A stretch of 50,888 bases of DNA, taken from NCBI GenBank assembly GCA_003220615.1, contig QHTB01000206.1:1-50888 (forward strand), given 5' to 3'. The first letter of the stretch is position 1. The number at the start of each line of letters is the position of its first letter. The DNA is from Candidatus Rokuibacteriota bacterium (GTDB taxonomy: Bacteria; Methylomirabilota; Methylomirabilia; Rokubacteriales; CSP1-6). This document shows, in pieces, positions 33,096 through 41,950 of the stretch. The position numbers and the translations under genes were made by a program. The notes beneath the pieces are model-generated. The model was not told where the DNA came from, ran no database searches, and worked only from the letters and a program-made list of their open reading frames with translations.

Positions 33096-35108
33096 ATGAT
33101 CACGGCCCGCCGCTGGGTGACCGTGCTCCTGGGAGTGGCGCTCGCGTCATCGGTCGCGGCGCCCGCCTCGGGGGCCGTCCGGCGCCTGGTCATCGAGTCG
33201 CGCGATGATGTGTTCGGCGCGCGACCATTCGGAAACGCCGGCCCCTACGAGAAGCTGACCGGAATCGTGGAGTTCGCCCTCGACCCTGCCCATGCCGCCA
33301 ACACCGCCATTGTCGATCTCAGGCGCGCGCCACGGGACGCGAGCGGCCGCGTCACCGCGTCCGCGAACTTCATGGTGCTCCGTCCGAAAACGATTCGTCG
33401 CGAACAGGCGGTCGCGCTCCTCGAGGTCTCGAACCGCGGCGGCAAGGCCGCGCTGCCGTACTTCGCAAGCGCGGCGTGGAGCACCGATCCCGTCACCGAA
33501 GCCGATTTCGGTGACGCCCTTCCCCTGCGGCTCGGCCTGACGTTGATCTGGGTCGGTTGGCAGTTCGACGTGGCGACCCGCGACGGCGCGCTGCGCCTCG
33601 ACGCGCCGGTGGCCACTGACGGCGGTCGCCCGATCGAGGGCCTGATGCGCAGCGACTGGACGGTGGACGAACCCGTCGCGACCTTACCGCTGGGGCACCG
33701 TGGACACCGGCCGTATCCCCTTGCCAACGCCGACGACCCCGCCAATGTACTCACCGAGCGCGACGGCCGGCTGGCCGCTCGCCGGGTCGTGCCGCGCGAG
33801 CAGTGGCGCTTCGTGGAGCAGAACACACGGATCGCCCGCACCGGCGGCTTCGAGTCGGGCAAGATCTACGAACTGGTCTACCGCGCTCGTGACCCCGTCG
33901 TGGTCGGGATCGGCCTCGCCGCGGTGCGGGACATGATGTCGTACGCCAAGTACGACGAGGCGAGTCCGTTTCCCGTGCGCCGGGGGCTCGGCCTCGGCAT
34001 CTCGCAAACCGGCCGCTTCTTGCGTCACTTCCTCTACCAGGGATTCAACACCGACGAGGCGGGACGGACGGTGTTCGACGGCCTCTTCGTGCATACGGCA
34101 GGCGCCGGGCGCGGCAGCTTCAACCATCGCTTCGCCCAGCCGTCCCGAGATGCTCACCGCCTCTCCGCATTCTTCTATCCGACAGACCTCTACCCGTTCA
34201 GCGGCCGCGGTCAGCGCGATTCCGAGACGGGAGTCACCGATGGTGTGCTCGTCCACGAATCGCACCTCCCGAACGTCATGTTCACCAACACCGGCTACGA
34301 GTACTGGGGCCGGGCCGCTTCACTGATCCACACCACCCCGAACGCCGACGGCGACGTCGAGCCCCTCCCCAACGAACGGATCTATCATCTCGCGGGCGGG
34401 CAGCACTTCGTGGTGGATTGGCCGGTCACCTCACCCCGATCCGGCTCGGTCGTTGCGTATCGCGGGAGCCCGCTGGACTTCCGGCCCACGCTGCGGTCGC
34501 TGCTGGTGCGGCTCGTGGAGTGGGTTCGGGACGGCCGCCAGCCGCCGGCCAGCGCCTATCCCCGTCTCGATGCCGGCACGCTGGTGGCGATCGATCGCCT
34601 CCGGGCACCCGCCATCCCTGGCGTGCGGTGGCCGCGAGTCGCGCACGAGGCGTATCGCGTCGATTATGGCCCACGCTGGCGGGAGGGCATCATCACCGTG
34701 GAGCCACCACGGCTCGGGAAAGCCTTTCCGGTGCGAGTCCCTCAGGTGGACGCCGATGGCAACGAGGTCGCGGGAGTGCGAGGCGTGGAACTGCTGGCTC
34801 CGCTGGCCACGTACGCACCGTGGAGGCTCCGCGGCGGCATGGTCAACGCAGATGAGCTCGTCGACTTCTACGGAACGCTGATCCCCTTCCCGCGGGATCG
34901 TGCCGAGCGCGAGCGCACCGGGGACCCGCGACCGAGTCTCGTCGAGCGCTATGGCGACCGGAAGCGATACCTCGAGATCGTGACACGTCACGCCGAGACA
35001 CAGGAGCGCACGGGGCTGCTCCTCGCCGAGGACGTGCCTCGCGTGATCGAGCAGGCGGAGCGTCACTGGATCTGGCTGATGACGCCTTCCGCTTCCTCCT
35101 CGCATTGA
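33096..35108 (+). CDS. Secreted alpha/beta-hydrolase domain protein (Abhydrolase_10-like)
   Basis: 670 aa. The ATG at 33096 opens a signal peptide (ARRWVTVLLGVALASSVAAPASG). The body resembles the large alpha/beta-hydrolase family often found beside PQQ and aromatic-degradation genes: RLVIESRDDVFGARPFGNAGPYEKLTG near the start, then the nucleophile elbow GLGISQTGRFLRHFLYQGFN (Ser in G-x-S-x-T-G), and FTNTGYEYWGRAASLIHT. Its substrate is unknown; an ester or lactone in the periplasm is likely. It is divergent from the SoxC operon (113 bp) and followed by a second hydrolase after 27 bp. Confidence 0.78.
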   Translation: MITARRWVTVLLGVALASSVAAPASGAVRRLVIESRDDVFGARPFGNAGPYEKLTGIVEFALDPAHAANTAIVDLRRAPRDASGRVTASANFMVLRPKTIRREQAVALLEVSNRGGKAALPYFASAAWSTDPVTEADFGDALPLRLGLTLIWVGWQFDVATRDGALRLDAPVATDGGRPIEGLMRSDWTVDEPVATLPLGHRGHRPYPLANADDPANVLTERDGRLAARRVVPREQWRFVEQNTRIARTGGFESGKIYELVYRARDPVVVGIGLAAVRDMMSYAKYDEASPFPVRRGLGLGISQTGRFLRHFLYQGFNTDEAGRTVFDGLFVHTAGAGRGSFNHRFAQPSRDAHRLSAFFYPTDLYPFSGRGQRDSETGVTDGVLVHESHLPNVMFTNTGYEYWGRAASLIHTTPNADGDVEPLPNERIYHLAGGQHFVVDWPVTSPRSGSVVAYRGSPLDFRPTLRSLLVRLVEWVRDGRQPPASAYPRLDAGTLVAIDRLRAPAIPGVRWPRVAHEAYRVDYGPRWREGIITVEPPRLGKAFPVRVPQVDADGNEVAGVRGVELLAPLATYAPWRLRGGMVNADELVDFYGTLIPFPRDRAERERTGDPRPSLVERYGDRKRYLEIVTRHAETQERTGLLLAEDVPRVIEQAERHWIWLMTPSASSSH

Positions 35109-35135
35109 CGCCGGCCGCGGGCGAGGCGGCGAAGT

Positions 35136-36254
35136 GTGACGGCGGCGGCGACGCGGGTGCATCGACTGGTCTTCGTCATCGTGGGCGCCGGCCTTGTCTC
35201 GGTGGTGCTCGCTCTCCTCCGCTTCGGCTCGGCGGGCCTGTTCACGCTGGCACTGGCCGCGCCGGTCTTCGACGAGCGGTGGATCGCGCCGTGGTATGCC
35301 GTGCCCGCGATCGAGGAGGTCGGCGTGCCCGTCGGCGCGGCGACGCTCCGCGCCGATCTGTATCGTCCCCGGAATCTACGCGCAGCGGTGCTCCTCGTGC
35401 ACGGGCTATCACCGGCGGGAAAGCGTCACCCGCAGCTGGTTCGACTCGCCCGTGTCTTCACCCGGCAGGGCTTCATGGTCATGGTTCCGCACTTTGACGG
35501 GCTCGCGATGTTTCGTCTGACCGGGCGAGAGATCGACGAGATCAAGGCCGCGCTCGCCGAGCTCCGTCGCCAGAGCACCGCGGTGGCCGTGGCCGGGTTC
35601 AGTTTTGGCGCGGGGCCGGCCCTCGTCGCCGCCGCGGAGACGGATGGCCTCGCCTGGGTGGGCAGCTTCGGCGGGTATGCGGATCTCCGCAACGTGATCG
35701 TCTACCTCACCAGCGGGGTCCACACGTTCCAGCACCATCGGTATGCGGGGCGCGTCGAGGAATACAACCGCTGGAAGCTGGCGGCGCTGCTGACGCCGTT
35801 CGTTCAGGACGAGCCCGACCGTGAGCGCCTCGCGCGGATCGCGTCTCGCGGGCTGGCCAACCCGTCGAGCGACATCGGCACGCTCGTCGCGGAGCTCGGG
35901 CCGAATGGTCGGGCGGTCATGAACCTGGTCGGGAGCCGGCAGGAAGACCTGACACGCCAGCTCCTCGATCGCCTGTCACCGGTCGCGCGCGCTGAGCTGG
36001 CTCGACTGTCGCCGATCGCCGTCGTGCCACGTCTCCGCGCACGTCTGCTCATCGCCCACGGCGCCGACGACGACTCCATCCCATTTACGGAGAGCTTGCG
36101 TCTCGCCGAGGCGGCGGGTCCGCGCGCCCGCGTCGTCGTCCTCGAGACGTTCCACCACACCGGGCCGGGCGGCGTCTCCACCGCGCTTTACCGCCGCGTG
36201 GCGGACGGCGCAGCGCTCCTGCTGCTCGCGGATGAAATGCTCCGTATCCGGTAG
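35136..36254 (+). CDS. Membrane-anchored alpha/beta hydrolase
   Basis: 372 aa beginning at GTG. One N-terminal membrane segment (LVFVIVGAGLVSVVLALL, about 11-28) then an alpha/beta-hydrolase domain: oxyanion HG at 89-90 (LLVHGLSPAGKRHP), nucleophile S156 in GFSFGAGPA, an acid in IAHGADDDSIPF and a His in ETFHHTGPGG. It probably cleaves an ester or thioester on the outer face of the membrane. It follows the larger hydrolase closely and the two may be co-transcribed. Function cannot be named further. Confidence 0.75.
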   Translation: MTAAATRVHRLVFVIVGAGLVSVVLALLRFGSAGLFTLALAAPVFDERWIAPWYAVPAIEEVGVPVGAATLRADLYRPRNLRAAVLLVHGLSPAGKRHPQLVRLARVFTRQGFMVMVPHFDGLAMFRLTGREIDEIKAALAELRRQSTAVAVAGFSFGAGPALVAAAETDGLAWVGSFGGYADLRNVIVYLTSGVHTFQHHRYAGRVEEYNRWKLAALLTPFVQDEPDRERLARIASRGLANPSSDIGTLVAELGPNGRAVMNLVGSRQEDLTRQLLDRLSPVARAELARLSPIAVVPRLRARLLIAHGADDDSIPFTESLRLAEAAGPRARVVVLETFHHTGPGGVSTALYRRVADGAALLLLADEMLRIR

Positions 36255-36340
36255 CCGAACGGGGGCCTTGACGGTCGAACAACAGGTAGGGGAATCTTGG
36301 CCCCACCGACCACCCAGACGGTGCACCGGAAGGGACGTCT

Positions 36341-37300
36341 ATGCTGCCAAGGTTGCTCGGAACGCTCGTCCTGCTCGTCCTGGTCATCCGGCCCGCCGAC
36401 GCCAGCGCGGACGCGCGGGTGTTCGTCACCAACGAGAAGTCGGACGACGTCACCGTGATCGACGCGACGACTCGCACCGTGATCAAGACCATCGCGGTGG
36501 GCAAGCGTCCTCGGGGTGTCGCGGTGAGCCCGGATGGTCGTCGCGTCTTCGTCGCCAACAGCAACTCGGACAGCGTGAGCGTCATCGACGCAACGAAACT
36601 CGTCGTGCTCACCACGGCCCCGGCCGGGCGGGATCCTGAGGGGCTCACGCTCGACAAGGCCGGCGGACGCCTCTACGTCGTCAACGAGAACGAGCTGGCG
36701 GTGACCGTCCTCGACGCGACATCGCTGTCGATCATCCAGAAGATCGCCGTCGGCACGGAGCCGGAGACGGCGGTGCTGTCGCCCGACGGCCGGTGGGTGG
36801 TCGTCTCGAACGAGACCTCGAACGACGTGCACGTCATCGAGACGGCCACCAATACGGTCGTCAAGAAGATCGTGGTGCCAAAGAACCCGCGTGGCATGCG
36901 CTTCACGCCGGATGGCCAGCGACTGTTCGTGGCCAGCGAGCAGGCGCATGAGATCTCGGTCATCGACATGACCCAGTTCGTGGTCGTCCGTTCGGTGAAA
37001 ACCGGCGGAAGCCGTCCCGTCGACATTTCGATCACCGCCGATGGAAAGCGGGCGTACGTCTCCCATGGACAGTCGGGCGACGTTCGAGTGGTCGATACGA
37101 CCTCGCTGGAGGTGCTGGCGACGATCCCGGTCGGTCCCCGTGCGTGGTGGACAGCGCTGACGCCGGACGGCGTGTTTCTCTACGTGACGATCGGGCGGGC
37201 CAACGAGGTGGCGATCATCGACACCCGCTCGAACACCGTCGCCGCGCGGGTTCCGTGCGGCACGCTCCCGTGGGGCATCGCGATCGCCAGCGTCCCGTGA
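36341..37300 (+). CDS. PQQ-associated YVTN beta-propeller protein
   Basis: 319 aa. ATG preceded by GGAAGGGA; the signal peptide ends near ADASA (about 23). Seven blades of about 42 residues repeat the pattern VxxxNExSxxVxVIDxxTxxVIxTIxVGxxPxGVxxSPDG (for example VFVTNEKSDDVTVIDATTRT and VAVSPDGRRVFVANSNSD). It matches the family seen next to PQQ-dependent alcohol catabolism genes, whose biochemical role is unknown. TTGACG at 36268 could be part of its promoter. It is convergent with DoxX (12-bp gap) in the middle of the PQQ island. Confidence 0.84.
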   Translation: MLPRLLGTLVLLVLVIRPADASADARVFVTNEKSDDVTVIDATTRTVIKTIAVGKRPRGVAVSPDGRRVFVANSNSDSVSVIDATKLVVLTTAPAGRDPEGLTLDKAGGRLYVVNENELAVTVLDATSLSIIQKIAVGTEPETAVLSPDGRWVVVSNETSNDVHVIETATNTVVKKIVVPKNPRGMRFTPDGQRLFVASEQAHEISVIDMTQFVVVRSVKTGGSRPVDISITADGKRAYVSHGQSGDVRVVDTTSLEVLATIPVGPRAWWTALTPDGVFLYVTIGRANEVAIIDTRSNTVAARVPCGTLPWGIAIASVP

Positions 37301-37312
37301 GCGGGCCGGCCG

Positions 37313-37840
37313 TCACACCACGAGCTTGAGCCATCGCGTGGCCCCCGCCGAGGTGCGCGAGAGGATGAGCGCGTCGATCCCCCACGCGCGTCCTGCCCGA
37401 GCGATCAGGAAGATGATCATGGACGTCGTGAGCAGCAGGTGGAATCCCTGTTGGCCGAAGCTCATCCACTGCGTCGCGAGTCCATAGTTCACGGCGAGGA
37501 ACAGGCCCACGAGTGCGCAAAGCCCGGTGAGGAGGCCGAGAACGAGCCCGACGCCCACCGCCGCCTCGCCGTACGCCTGCAGCATCGCCCAGACCTTCCC
37601 GTGCGTGACGACCGTGTTTTCCAGGAACTCCTTGTACCAGGCGACCGGATTGCCGGCCGCGAACTCGGCCACACGCTTGGGCTGGAAGGCCAAAAACCGT
37701 GAGGACACCGCGGGGTAAGGAACGATCCCGAAAGCCATGGCGATCGTGAGCTTCGTCCACACCGCCTTGAGGAACCAGATGCCAACGACCACTCTCAAGA
37801 TCGCGATCCAGAATTGAGGCGCGACCATCGTAGCGGTCAT
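37313..37840 (-). CDS. DoxX/DoxD-like four-helix membrane protein
   Basis: 175 aa with four hydrophobic helices (FWIAILRVVVGIWFLKAVWT, AAVGVGLVLGLLTGLCALVG, LFLAVNYGLAT, LLLTTSMIIFLIARAGR). The first helix with R-x3-G-x2-F-x3-x3-K is the DoxX hallmark. DoxX proteins are linked to quinone-dependent redox reactions such as thiosulfate:quinone oxidoreductase. It lies 73 bp downstream of pqqA-1 on the same strand, after a stem-loop, so it may feed electrons from PQQ enzymes into the quinone pool; this is inference. Confidence 0.75.
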   Translation of the reverse strand: MTATMVAPQFWIAILRVVVGIWFLKAVWTKLTIAMAFGIVPYPAVSSRFLAFQPKRVAEFAAGNPVAWYKEFLENTVVTHGKVWAMLQAYGEAAVGVGLVLGLLTGLCALVGLFLAVNYGLATQWMSFGQQGFHLLLTTSMIIFLIARAGRAWGIDALILSRTSAGATRWLKLVV

Positions 37841-37850
37841 CGAAAGGACG

Positions 37851-37895
37851 CGAGGGCCCTCGTGCTAGCCTCGCCGCCGGCACCAAGGGCCCTCG
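37851..37895 (-). terminator. Stem-loop between pqqA-1 and doxX
   Basis: CGAGGGCCC (37851-37859) can pair with GGGCCCTCG (37887-37895) across a 27-nt loop. A self-complementary CGAGGGCCCTCG at 37851-37862 is an alternative fold. It could attenuate transcription or protect the short pqqA mRNA. All three pqqA genes are followed by such a structure. Confidence 0.45.
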
Positions 37896-37913
37896 ACTGA
37901 GACGATCGAACCG

Positions 37914-38012
37914 CTAGAAGCGGTCGTCCTGCTCCCGGTCGAAGTCGTCCTGGTACGAGTTGATCTCTGCATCCATCTTGATTTCCGTGAACAATGGAGT
38001 CTCCCAGGTCAT
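37914..38012 (-). CDS. pqqA: PQQ precursor peptide PqqA, copy 1
   Basis: 32 aa: the invariant Glu16 and Tyr20 in DAEINSYQDDF are the two residues that PqqE cross-links to make PQQ, and MTWETP is the leader start. The tail DREQDDRF is identical to copy 3. The ATG at 38012 has GAGAGGG upstream. Too short for most gene finders. It sits between the XoxJ-cytochrome fusion (stop 38126) and doxX, with its own promoter at 38069-38097 and a stem-loop after it. Confidence 0.93.
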   Translation of the reverse strand: MTWETPLFTEIKMDAEINSYQDDFDREQDDRF

Positions 38013-38068
38013 CCCTCTCACCCCCTGGCAGGAGCGCCGCCACCGAAGGTCGGCTCCTTGTGGCCGCG

Positions 38069-38097
38069 ATCCTAGAAGGCTCTCTCGCAGGTGTCAA
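38069..38097 (-). promoter_or_regulatory. Sigma70-type promoter of pqqA-1
   Basis: On the minus strand TTGACA (38097-38092), 17-bp spacer, TAGGAT (38074-38069). A start near 38062 gives a leader of about 50 nt. Boxes and spacing closely resemble those of pqqA-2 and pqqA-3. Confidence 0.72.
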
Positions 38098-38125
38098 CAG
38101 CGTCGTGGGCCAGCGATGAGCGGTC

Positions 38126-39142
38126 CTACTGCCGGCCCGACGTCGTCGAAAGCTGCTTGACGAAACGGGCGATGTTGCGGATCTCGTCGTCGCTGATGAG
38201 GCCCTTCCACGGCGTCATCGCGGTGCCGGGCCGTCCCTTCTGGACGACCCGGAGGAAGTCGTCCTCCGTCCCCTTGAACCCCTGAAGACTCGCGGCGGCC
38301 GGGGATCCCTTGGCATCGATACCGTGGCATTGCGAGCACTGCGTCATATACGTTGACCGTGCTGAACGGAGCTCGGCGGTGAACGGTGGGGCCTCGGGGC
38401 CGGCCTGAGCGAGATCCAGACCGTACCGCGAGGTAATGGCGGAAAGGTCCGTCGAGCTGAGCTCCTGGATGGCGCGGTCCACGGCGTTCTTGAGCTCCGT
38501 GTCGGTCTTGCGAACCGCCGCGCCGATTTCGAAGTCCCGCTGCCGATCGCCAATCGCGGCCACGTGAAAGCCGGCATTCCTCCGGACGAACCAACCCGCG
38601 AACACCGACTCCATGACGGCCGCGTGCACCTGGCTGTCGAGGAGTGCCGTGAACAGCTCGGCAGGATTCAGATAGACCTTCCGGTTGTACCCGCGCTCGT
38701 AGACGAGCTGGTCGCTGAGCGTCATCGCCTGCACGCCGACGAGCTTGCCCCTGAGATCGTCGAGCGAGCGAGCCGCGCCCAGGGTGGGCGACACGATGAC
38801 CTGGCGCATCGCGTAGTACGGCGCCGTGAACGTCAGCCGCGGCTTGTCGGCTGTGAACCGTTCGGTGAGGGGCACTCCCATCAAGAGATCGCACTGGCCG
38901 TCGTAGAGCTGGCGGAGCGTGAGCACTTCCCTGACGGTCGGAAACCAGTGCACGCTGAGCTCGGCGCCGAGCGCCCGCGCGATCGCACGGGCGATCTCGA
39001 GCTCGAAGCCCGGTTCATCCGTGCGCTGACTGGAGAACGGGAGATTCGACGGATCGGCGCACACGCGAATCCGCCGAATCTCACCGTGGGCACTCGTGGT
39101 CGCGATCACGAGGAGAACGACCGCGAGGCGGAGCGCTTTCAC
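38126..39142 (-). CDS. XoxJ-like periplasmic binding protein fused to a cytochrome c domain
   Basis: 338 aa. The GTG at 39142 overlaps the dehydrogenase stop by 4 bp (GTGA) and opens a signal peptide (ALRLAVVLLVIATTSAHG). Residues 21-250 are a family-3 solute-binding fold of the MoxJ/XoxJ kind: RVCADPSNLPFSSQ, DLLMGVPLTERF, FTAPYYAMRQVIV. Residues 258-335 are a mono-haem cytochrome c: C269-x2-C272-H273 (QCSQCHG) with M309 (GTAMTPW) as likely axial ligand. In known systems XoxJ and the cytochrome XoxG are separate proteins, as at 43.9-45.2 kb here. The fusion would place assembly/activation and electron uptake on one chain for the dehydrogenase at 39139-40860. Confidence 0.9.
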   Translation of the reverse strand: MKALRLAVVLLVIATTSAHGEIRRIRVCADPSNLPFSSQRTDEPGFELEIARAIARALGAELSVHWFPTVREVLTLRQLYDGQCDLLMGVPLTERFTADKPRLTFTAPYYAMRQVIVSPTLGAARSLDDLRGKLVGVQAMTLSDQLVYERGYNRKVYLNPAELFTALLDSQVHAAVMESVFAGWFVRRNAGFHVAAIGDRQRDFEIGAAVRKTDTELKNAVDRAIQELSSTDLSAITSRYGLDLAQAGPEAPPFTAELRSARSTYMTQCSQCHGIDAKGSPAAASLQGFKGTEDDFLRVVQKGRPGTAMTPWKGLISDDEIRNIARFVKQLSTTSGRQ

Positions 39143-40860
39143 TCGCTGAGCCCGAACACCACCACGATGTCGCTGTAGTTCACCCGGGCGGCCTCCGCCC
39201 ATTTCGGCTCCTTGCCGAACCACACCTGCGACCTCAGCGTGCCGCCGGCCGCGACGGCGATGTACTGCTTGCCGTCAACCGCGTAGGTGATGATGCCACC
39301 CGACTGCGGCGTGCCGAGGCTGAACGACCAGAGCTCCTGGCCGTCCTTTGCGTTGACCGCGACGACTTTGCCCTCTGCCGTCCCCTGGAAGACCAGGTCG
39401 CCAGCCGTAGACAGCGTATGACTGATCAGCGGTGTGCGATTGGACCACTCCCAGACCACCTTGTTCTGGTTGACGTCGAAGGCCCGCAGCACCCCGGCCT
39501 GCTCGGCCCGGCTGAAGTGCTCGACGGTCACACCGGTGAAGAGCTGGCCTTGCTTGTACGACAAGTCGGCCACGTAGGCGTAGCGCATGCAGAACTCGTT
39601 GGCCGGGATGTACATGTACCCGGTCTTGGGGTTGAAGACTTTCGGCTGCCACCCGGTGCCACCGAGCAGCGAGGGACAGACTTCCACGGGCGGGCCGCCC
39701 ATGGTGGGACGGAGCCCGGGGTTTTCGACGCCCTTGCCCGTCACGGGATCCGGCTTGCCCCAGGTGAGCGACTTGATGAAGGGGACTGCGGACAGGAATT
39801 TCCCCGTCGCCCGATCGAGCGTGTAGACGTAGCCGAGCTTGTTGGCCTGGACGACGGCCTTGTGGGTCTGGCCGTCACGAACGACGTCGATGACATGGTG
39901 TTCGGACACCGTGTCGAAATCCCATGGCTCGTTGGCCAGGTACTGGTGGTACCACTTCAGCTTTCCGGAATCGAGATCGAGCGCGACCGCCGACATGGTG
40001 TACAGATTGTCGCCGCGGCGCATGTCGGCGATCCACGGCGCGGGGTTGCCGGTGCCGAAGTACAGGAGATTCGTGGCGGGATCGTAGGTGCCGGCATGCC
40101 AGACGGCGCCGCCGCCGATCTTCCACGTGTCGGCCGTCCACGTCTCGCTCCCTGGCTCCCCGGCCGCGGGGATCGAGTACCAGCGCCACAGGCTCTTGCC
40201 GGTTTCCGCGTCGAAGGCCTCGACGAATCCACGGGGGCCCATCTCGCCCGGCCCCGAGATCCCGACGATCACCTTGCCCTTCACGACCATGGGGGCCTGC
40301 GACACGAAGTAGCCTTCGGCGTAGTCGGCGATCTTCGTCTCCCATACCGGCTTCCCCGTCTTGGCCTCGAGGGCGACGAGATACGCGTCCAGGGTGCCGA
40401 AGATCACCTTGTCTTTCGAAAGCGCGACGCCGCGATTGTGAGGAATGAGGCGCACGAGCGCGCCGACGTCCTCGGGAATCCTCCGATCGCGCTTCCACAG
40501 GAGCTCGCCGGTGGCGGCGTTGATGGCCTGCACCCGGTTGACACCCAGGGCCGTGGAGGTCGTGAACATGATGCCGTCGTTCACGATCGGCGTCGTCTGC
40601 TGATCGCCGAGCGTGCCTCCGGCGAAGATCCACTTCGGCACCAGCTTCTTGACGTTGCCGGTATTGATCTGCTCGAGCGGGCTGAAGCGCCAGCCCGAGT
40701 ACGTCCGGTTGTACATGAGCCAGTTGGCGCCGTCGCTGCCGGCATTCAACAGCCGGTCATCGGTGACGTCTCGCCACTCAGCGGCCAGCGCCGGCCCGGA
40801 GGTCAGCCAGAAACCCAGGACAACGAGTGCGGCAAGGACGAACCTGATGAGTACGCTCAT
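39139..40860 (-). CDS. PQQ-dependent alcohol dehydrogenase, lanthanide type, lacking the vicinal Cys pair
   Basis: 573 aa. The ATG at 40860 has GGAGAAGG upstream and opens a signal peptide ending at ALAAE (about 28). It is a full propeller with ligands E206 (SGPGEMG), N272 (GTGNPAP), D314 and D316 (PWDFDTVS), so it has the lanthanide-type Asp pair. The vicinal disulfide site reads IPHNRG (139-144), without Cys, as in the enzyme at 26-28 kb, which it resembles in length and N-terminus (NWLMYxRTYSGW). It leads an operon with the XoxJ-cytochrome fusion, its likely electron acceptor. A promoter lies at 40986-41015. Confidence 0.9.
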   Translation of the reverse strand: MSVLIRFVLAALVVLGFWLTSGPALAAEWRDVTDDRLLNAGSDGANWLMYNRTYSGWRFSPLEQINTGNVKKLVPKWIFAGGTLGDQQTTPIVNDGIMFTTSTALGVNRVQAINAATGELLWKRDRRIPEDVGALVRLIPHNRGVALSKDKVIFGTLDAYLVALEAKTGKPVWETKIADYAEGYFVSQAPMVVKGKVIVGISGPGEMGPRGFVEAFDAETGKSLWRWYSIPAAGEPGSETWTADTWKIGGGAVWHAGTYDPATNLLYFGTGNPAPWIADMRRGDNLYTMSAVALDLDSGKLKWYHQYLANEPWDFDTVSEHHVIDVVRDGQTHKAVVQANKLGYVYTLDRATGKFLSAVPFIKSLTWGKPDPVTGKGVENPGLRPTMGGPPVEVCPSLLGGTGWQPKVFNPKTGYMYIPANEFCMRYAYVADLSYKQGQLFTGVTVEHFSRAEQAGVLRAFDVNQNKVVWEWSNRTPLISHTLSTAGDLVFQGTAEGKVVAVNAKDGQELWSFSLGTPQSGGIITYAVDGKQYIAVAAGGTLRSQVWFGKEPKWAEAARVNYSDIVVVFGLSE

Positions 40861-40985
40861 ATCCTTCTCCGCTGTCACGTTCACCGTTGTGAATTTCACG
40901 TCAACGACTCACGGGGAACACGGCCACTGGATCAATTCGGGTCTGCCTGGCCCGGACGCTCACCCCCCTCGGATCCGGTGCCGGG

Positions 40986-41015
40986 ATGCTAGTGGCCCCC
41001 GGCAATTCATGTCAA
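40986..41015 (-). promoter_or_regulatory. Sigma70-type promoter of the dehydrogenase/XoxJ-cytochrome operon
   Basis: On the minus strand TTGACA (41015-41010), 18-bp spacer, TAGCAT (40991-40986). The -10 is identical to that of pqqA-2. The leader is about 120 nt and contains GTGAA/TTCAC half-sites at about 40879-40899 that could be an operator. Confidence 0.6.
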
Positions 41016-41065
41016 CCGCGGCTCGAACGGGTCCGGCGCCACGGCGACAGAACGCATGGGTTCGA

Positions 41066-41950
41066 TCAACGACCATCGGTCAGCCTGAATTCCACGGGGA
41101 TCAGCACCCACATCGCGACCGGGCCCGCTTCATTACGCGCCGGTTCGAAGCGCCACTGCCGGACGGCGTCGACGGCCGCTCGATCGAGCTCGGCATGACC
41201 GGTGGATTCTTGCACGACGATGTCGCCTACACGTCCATCGGTCTCGATATGAACGCGAAGGAGTGTCCTACCCTGGATACCGCGTCGGCGGGCCGCCGGA
41301 GGATATGGTGGGCGTACCTGATACCCGCCGCGCGGTTCCGCCGGGCGCACGACCATGCGGCCAGAGGGCTCCGACGGCGGCAGCGCAGCGGTGGCAGTGC
41401 CGCGCGGCCATCCGGCCGGACCCGGTCCCGACGCACTCGAAACGTCTTGGCCCGCGCCCTCGTGGCGTACGACGTGACGCGGCACCGCCATCGCGGCATC
41501 CGACGTTTCGGAGTCGGCCATCGGTGCCGGAGGGTCGGCGCTGCTCGCTTCCGGCGGTGGGGACGCGACGATCGAGGGTTGCGCTGGCGACGGCTGCGCT
41601 GGCGCGCTCGGCAACATCGGGCCTGCCGGCAACGAAGTGGATGCCGACGATTTTCCGTCCGGACCCGGCAGTGGCGACGCTCGGTCTCGCGGTCTCAGTT
41701 CCGGCGCACGTGACGTCCTGACCGGGCGTGGCGTCGAGGGTCGATGTTTCCGCGAGTCAAGGTCGGGCGCGACGGCCGTCGGCGGCTCCAGCGTCATCCA
41801 CGCGACACGCGGCAGCACGGTGCGCGGCCCCAGCGCCTGGAACCCGGCGATCACCGTCAGGACCAGGACCGTATGAATGGCCCCTGATACCGCCAACGGC
41901 CCGAGCCTGCTGATCACGCCGTCGAATACGACAGCAGCGATCCACCCCAC
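41066..41950 (-). CDS. TonB-family energy transducer
   Basis: 294 aa from a GTG at 41950, preferred because GGAGGGAG lies 7 nt upstream; the frame is open to 41995. One N-terminal membrane anchor (LAVSGAIHTVLVLTVIAGFQ) is followed by a long Pro-rich periplasmic spanner and a C-terminal TonB domain: YPPAARRRGIQGRTLLRVHI, ESTGHAELDRAAVDAVRQW, FEPARN. It would energise an outer-membrane receptor. No ExbB/ExbD or receptor gene is in the window. Its place among lanthanide-type PQQ genes suggests uptake of a metal chelate or of PQQ, which is inference. Confidence 0.85.
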   Translation of the reverse strand: MGWIAAVVFDGVISRLGPLAVSGAIHTVLVLTVIAGFQALGPRTVLPRVAWMTLEPPTAVAPDLDSRKHRPSTPRPVRTSRAPELRPRDRASPLPGPDGKSSASTSLPAGPMLPSAPAQPSPAQPSIVASPPPEASSADPPAPMADSETSDAAMAVPRHVVRHEGAGQDVSSASGPGPAGWPRGTATAALPPSEPSGRMVVRPAEPRGGYQVRPPYPPAARRRGIQGRTLLRVHIETDGRVGDIVVQESTGHAELDRAAVDAVRQWRFEPARNEAGPVAMWVLIPVEFRLTDGR

